Shown in pieces: positions 60,705-64,000 of a stretch of DNA of 64,000 bases (the first letter of the stretch is position 1; each line of letters opens with the position of its first letter). The notes below the pieces were generated by a model. It was not told where the DNA came from. It did not search any database and saw only the letters and a program-made list of their open reading frames with translations. Source of the DNA: Pontibacter litorisediminis (GTDB lineage: Bacteria; Bacteroidota; Bacteroidia; Cytophagales; Hymenobacteraceae); NCBI RefSeq assembly GCF_029360645.1, contig NZ_JARDUA010000003.1, forward strand, positions 1 through 64,000. The letters are read 5' to 3'. Position numbers and translations under genes: made by a program.

Positions 60705-61916
60705 TTAAAGGGCAACCTCCATCTGCAGCCTGAACATGTAGCTGTTGTCGCGGCCACTAACCTGCTGCAGCGTCAGGTCGCTCTGCACTTTTAGGCTATG
60801 GCCTACGATGTACTTGGACAGGCCCAGGGTATACTGGTCCTGCGCTCTGATGCCTGTGGCACTCTCTGGGTTGAAAGTGGTGTAGCGCCCGGCAACCTCC
60901 CAGTTGTTTTTGAAGATATAGCCCGCCTGCAGGTTAAGCGCATCGCCTGTGGTGAACGTCTCCTCCACCTGGCCTGTCTCGGTTCTGGCTACCACGGGGC
61001 CATTGGGGGCGTTGCGGTAGGCGTATTCGCCCATGGCCGAGAAGCCGCTGTACTTAAACATGGCATCCAGAAAGAAAGTGTGGAGGTCGCGCTGGCCTAC
61101 CAGGAAGTCACCTAGCTGGCCCCTGGCGCGGGAGGCGTTGTCGTTAAAGTCGTAAGAAGCGGCTATGGCCAGCTTTGGCGTTTCCTCACGGTAGATGTCG
61201 CCGCCTACATACTCGCCCTCGCCCTCAAACTCGCCAAGAGGCAATACCTCCAGCTGGGCAGTGTAGTTGTAGCCACCCGCGTTGTTCACGGTAATGTCGC
61301 GGCCCTCGCCCATAGACAAGGCCAGCTTCTCGCGGATAACCGCCCGGCCAGCCTGGTGCGCGTGGTGCAACTGCAAACCGGCGTCACGGTCCAGGTTAAA
61401 CTGTGCGTTGAGCAGGCTTCGGTCTACAAACTGCATTTTTTGGGAAGAGACCACACGCTCGCGGTTGCCCGGGAGCTTGGCTTGCCCTATCCACAGCTCC
61501 CAGCCAGGGGAGAAGTTCCACTTAGCTACCGCGTCCAGTATGATGTTGTCGGCGTTATTTGTCATGGCCGGGTTATCCGAGCCAATGTCGCTGTTGCTTA
61601 AGCCCAGTTCTATTTTGTACTCTAGTTTCGGAGAGAAGGCAAAGCCGTCGAACTTAAGTCGGGCTCTACGGATCAGGAAGCGATCTTCTATTTGGTCGTT
61701 GCCGTTTACCACGCCCTGGTAAAGCATCTGAAAGCGGGTTCCGAACTTCAGGCTGAAGGAGGAGTCGGCGGCTATAAATTGCAGGCCTTTGCCAAATTTA
61801 GTGTTGTTAACAGTCTGTGCTTCTGCCGCTGTGTTTAGTGCCAGGCAGCCCAGAGCTCCCAAAAGTGCGCTTCTTAGCTTTTTATACACGGTACTTGTTT
61901 GTTTGGTGAGAAACAT
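60705..61916 (-). CDS. OprP/OprO-like phosphate-selective porin
   Basis: 403 residues from ATG 61916; a signal peptide beginning SALLGALGCLALNTAAEAQ follows a short cytoplasmic stretch, and the frame extends upstream to 61964. Beta-barrel porin with FSLKFGTRFQMLYQG, RRARLKFDGFAFSPKLEYKIELGLS, and an aromatic C-terminus. The OprP/OprO family binds phosphate or polyphosphate. It precedes pstS on the same strand, which supports a role in phosphate uptake. Confidence 0.88.
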   Translation of the reverse strand: MFLTKQTSTVYKKLRSALLGALGCLALNTAAEAQTVNNTKFGKGLQFIAADSSFSLKFGTRFQMLYQGVVNGNDQIEDRFLIRRARLKFDGFAFSPKLEYKIELGLSNSDIGSDNPAMTNNADNIILDAVAKWNFSPGWELWIGQAKLPGNRERVVSSQKMQFVDRSLLNAQFNLDRDAGLQLHHAHQAGRAVIREKLALSMGEGRDITVNNAGGYNYTAQLEVLPLGEFEGEGEYVGGDIYREETPKLAIAASYDFNDNASRARGQLGDFLVGQRDLHTFFLDAMFKYSGFSAMGEYAYRNAPNGPVVARTETGQVEETFTTGDALNLQAGYIFKNNWEVAGRYTTFNPESATGIRAQDQYTLGLSKYIVGHSLKVQSDLTLQQVSGRDNSYMFRLQMEVAL

Positions 61917-62157
61917 TGTCTTAGTGGTGTGGCTAATATCAGTTTTTGCCATATACCTCTCCAAGTATACTTTCAGAATCTAAGCAGAATCTGAAGCAAG
62001 CACTTTTATTGCTCCTCCGGTGCCCCCAGTTAGTCAGGCTGCAGGCGCCGGCCCACTCTTCAAAGCCTTGTGGCTGCCTTAGTCAGAGGCAGCAAATAAG
62101 ACCCTCGAAATCATGGGGCAAAATAACTGCATTACTATTACTGCTGCTTTACCGCAA

Positions 62158-62175
62158 TGTTAAGCAAATGTTAAG
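62158..62175. promoter_or_regulatory. Candidate Pho-type box
   Basis: Two TGTTAAG units spaced exactly 11 bases apart, the geometry of PhoB/PhoP direct-repeat operators, between phosphate-acquisition genes. No Bacteroidota Pho box is firmly defined in my knowledge, so this is inference. Confidence 0.5.
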
Positions 62176-62407
62176 CTTTCAGTGGGTTCGCCTTTTTCAG
62201 GAATTTGGTGGAAGCCCTGTAAATGAAGGTGTAAAACCCCGTGGTTTGGGCAAAGGCCGTGAAAACACTGGAAATCAGCTATACTTAATATTGAGGTAAT
62301 ACTGTGGTAAAATATGCATAAAAGTGCAGTAACTGTTGCGTAACAAACCGCTGCGATACTTAACTGTAGCATAATCCCGCCTTAAACATCAGGTAAAGTA
62401 GCCGCTC

Positions 62408-62415
62408 TACTTTTG
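62408..62415 (+). promoter_or_regulatory. -7 promoter box of the TonB receptor
   Basis: TACTTTTG, a TAnnTTTG match, 27 bases before ATG 62442. The -33 position (around 62386) is not TTG, consistent with an activator-dependent promoter. Confidence 0.5.
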
Positions 62416-62441
62416 CAGCGAGACTAAACAACAGTATTTCC

Positions 62442-64000
62442 ATGAAAGCTTTATTCACGTTTCTCACCATGCTGGCCGCCACCGTTTGCGGCTTTGCCCA
62501 GCAAGGCACCTTAAAAGGCAAGGTCACAGACAAGCTAACCGGCGAAGAGGTTATCGGGGCGGTCGTCTTTATCAAAGGCACCCCTAAAGGCACTACCACC
62601 GATTACGAGGGTAACTTCACGCTGCCCCTGGAGGCGGGCACCCACAACATTTCTGTTACTTTTCTCTCTTATAAGCCTTACGAGCAGGCCGTGCAGGTAA
62701 CGGCGGGGCAGGTGAAGGAGCTGAACGTGCAGCTAGAGGAAAACACCACCCAGATACAGACAGTGGAGATAGTTGGTACCCGCCAGACCAATACCGAAAT
62801 GGCTGTGCTGGAGAGCATACGCCAGAGCGAGGTAGTGGTGAGCGGTGTGGCCGGCGAGCAGATCGCCAAGTCGCTGGACCGTGACGCGGCGGCGGTAGTA
62901 CGCCGCATACCAGGTGTAACCGTGATGAACGACCGCTACATCATGATTCGGGGCCTGAGCGAGCGTTATAATACCGTAATGCTGAATGACGCTTTGACGC
63001 CAAGCACCGAGCCGGACTCACGCGCCTTCTCCTTCGACATTCTTCCTACCAGCGTGCTGGACAGGATAATGGTATTCAAATCAGGTTCACCGGAGCTGCC
63101 CGGCGAGTTCGGGGGCGGGGTGATCAAAGTATACACGAAGAACTTCGCCAGCGAGAATACCACAAGCTTGGGTGTTTCAGGCGGCTACCGTGGCGGCACC
63201 ACGTTCAACACGATCCGCACACAGCAAGGCAGCAGCACCGATTTCCTGGGCTTTGACAATGGAAAAAGGGCTTTACCCGGTTCCTTCCCGTCGCACTTGG
63301 ACAATGTCAGTGGCGAGAGCCTGGTTAACGCAGCCAAGCAGCTCGACAGCGACTGGTCGATCAAGAGCAAACATGCCTTGCCGGACCTTCGCCTTTCCTT
63401 TGGTCTCACGCGCCGCTTCTTCCTCGGTAATACAGAGGCCAGCAACCTGACGGCGCTTTCTTACAGCAATACCAGCCAGCTAATTGAGGCGGAGCGGTAC
63501 CGCTACACCGCCTTTGATGAGCAGCAGCAGCGCAGCCCGCTGGAGTACAGGTACTTCGATACCGAGTCGAGCCAGAACACCCGCCTGGGCGTGATCAGCA
63601 ACTGGGCCTTCCGGCTAAATAATAACAACAAGATCGAGTTCCGGAACCTGTTCAACCAACTGGGCCAGTCGCAGGTGATTGAACGCGTAGGGCAGGAGCT
63701 GCAAGGCAAGGACGTAGACGTGCGAAACATCGCCCAACGCTACGAGAGCAGAACCATTTACTCCAGCCAGCTGCAGGGGACACATGATGCCGACAATGAG
63801 CGCACCACCTATACCTGGACGGCAGGCTATAACTACACCAATCGTAACGAGCCGAACTACAAGCGCGTCAGGTCGCAGCGTAACATTGGGAGCGAGGAGC
63901 CTTTCCGCTGGGTGATCCCTTATGCCGCCAACACCTTTGATGCAGGCCGCTTCTATTCTCAGATGCACGAGAACACGGTAATGGCAAGCGGGCAGGTAGA
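62442..64000 (+). CDS. TonB-dependent receptor (partial; continues past the window)
   Basis: At least 519 codons; no stop occurs before the window ends. Signal peptide LFTFLTMLAATVCGFAQ, carboxypeptidase-regulatory-like domain GTLKGKVTDKLTGEEVIGAVVF (about 22-110), plug with DAAAVVRRIPGVTVMNDRY, IMIRGLSERYNTVMLNDA and LPGEFGGGVIKVYTK, then the start of the barrel. The RGLSERYN plug type is common in Bacteroidota receptors. The divergent phosphate-uptake genes suggest a phosphate- or phosphonate-linked substrate (inference). Confidence 0.92.
   Translation, partial: MKALFTFLTMLAATVCGFAQQGTLKGKVTDKLTGEEVIGAVVFIKGTPKGTTTDYEGNFTLPLEAGTHNISVTFLSYKPYEQAVQVTAGQVKELNVQLEENTTQIQTVEIVGTRQTNTEMAVLESIRQSEVVVSGVAGEQIAKSLDRDAAAVVRRIPGVTVMNDRYIMIRGLSERYNTVMLNDALTPSTEPDSRAFSFDILPTSVLDRIMVFKSGSPELPGEFGGGVIKVYTKNFASENTTSLGVSGGYRGGTTFNTIRTQQGSSTDFLGFDNGKRALPGSFPSHLDNVSGESLVNAAKQLDSDWSIKSKHALPDLRLSFGLTRRFFLGNTEASNLTALSYSNTSQLIEAERYRYTAFDEQQQRSPLEYRYFDTESSQNTRLGVISNWAFRLNNNNKIEFRNLFNQLGQSQVIERVGQELQGKDVDVRNIAQRYESRTIYSSQLQGTHDADNERTTYTWTAGYNYTNRNEPNYKRVRSQRNIGSEEPFRWVIPYAANTFDAGRFYSQMHENTVMASGQV

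Larger units (their letters stand above)
61965..62441. other. Divergent control region between porin and TonB receptor
   Basis: About 480 bases without a gene. It holds the 11-bp-period repeat TGTTAAGCAAATGTTAAG (62158-62175), further CTTAA-type words at 62359 and 62381 (22 bases apart), and a TACTTTTG -7 box (62408-62415) for the plus-strand receptor. Confidence 0.6.

Noticed and set aside
1-64000. CRISPR array or cas genes, transposase genes, prophage structural genes
   Set aside because: I looked for regularly spaced repeats and for Cas, transposase, integrase and phage motifs and found none in the window.

Overview
The window looks like a chromosomal segment of a Bacteroidota bacterium of the Cytophagales, most likely a Pontibacter-like member of Hymenobacteraceae (genus is inference). 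The lineage call rests on TAnnTTTG -7 promoter boxes with an upstream TTG/TTTG, several at exactly 19 bp spacing; a type IX secretion C-terminal sorting domain; TonB-dependent receptors with carboxypeptidase-like N-terminal domains; and the purN-purH / mreBCD-mrdA-rodA layout. Base composition is moderately GC-rich, with AT-rich patches at 30.1-31.7 kb and about 50.0-50.9 kb.

Layout. 0-6.5 kb: tail of a 5S rRNA, aspartase, RNase D, a small acidic lipoprotein, an M28 peptidase, a Vsr endonuclease and a WYL-like protein. 6.9-13.7 kb: the whole 2-oxoglutarate dehydrogenase complex (sucA, sucB, lpd), with a small four-helix-bundle (23S-intervening-sequence type) gene in each spacer, framed by inverted repeats. 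13.8-22.6 kb: a pentapeptide-repeat protein, an unknown protein, a PLDc_N protein, a MacAB-like exporter (ATPase, two permeases, adaptor) whose spacers hold related stem-forming elements, a CHRD lipoprotein, a membrane protein and a GNAT enzyme. 22.6-29.6 kb: composite palindromic repeats, a TonB receptor, a TrmH-type methyltransferase and mutS. 29.8-34.4 kb: tRNA-Gly and tRNA-Leu, then a 1.66-kb insertion bounded by a 22-bp repeat of the tRNA-Leu 3' end and carrying one unrecognised gene, followed by a GNAT-like gene between two diverged 220-bp repeats.

34.5-42.5 kb: the cell-elongation cluster (mreB, mreC, mreD, mrdA, rodA) downstream of purN-purH. 42.6-51.0 kb: a second composite repeat, small housekeeping genes (SRPBCC protein, HAD phosphatase, DUF4442 thioesterase, Fur-family regulator), a T9SS-sorted protein, a UbiA prenyltransferase, a cold-shock protein, a KdsC-like phosphatase, ferredoxin plus IscX, a DUF2520 protein and a GT61 glycosyltransferase. 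51.0-56.1 kb: cytochrome c maturation genes (ccmB, ccmC, CcmD-like, ccmE, ccmF; no ccmA here). 56.2-64 kb: a phosphate-acquisition block (OprP-like porin, pstS-pstC-pstA-pstB-phoU) divergent from a TonB receptor that runs off the window; an 11-bp-period TGTTAAG repeat lies between them.

The most unusual signal is the set of four elements in operon spacers (9.73, 11.77, 16.6 and 18.1 kb). Each has arms built from short iterated words. The arms differ from element to element yet pair with their own partner (31/31 and 34/34 in two cases). Two elements carry a four-helix-bundle ORF and two do not. The design recalls the intervening sequences of 23S rRNA, here placed between protein-coding genes.
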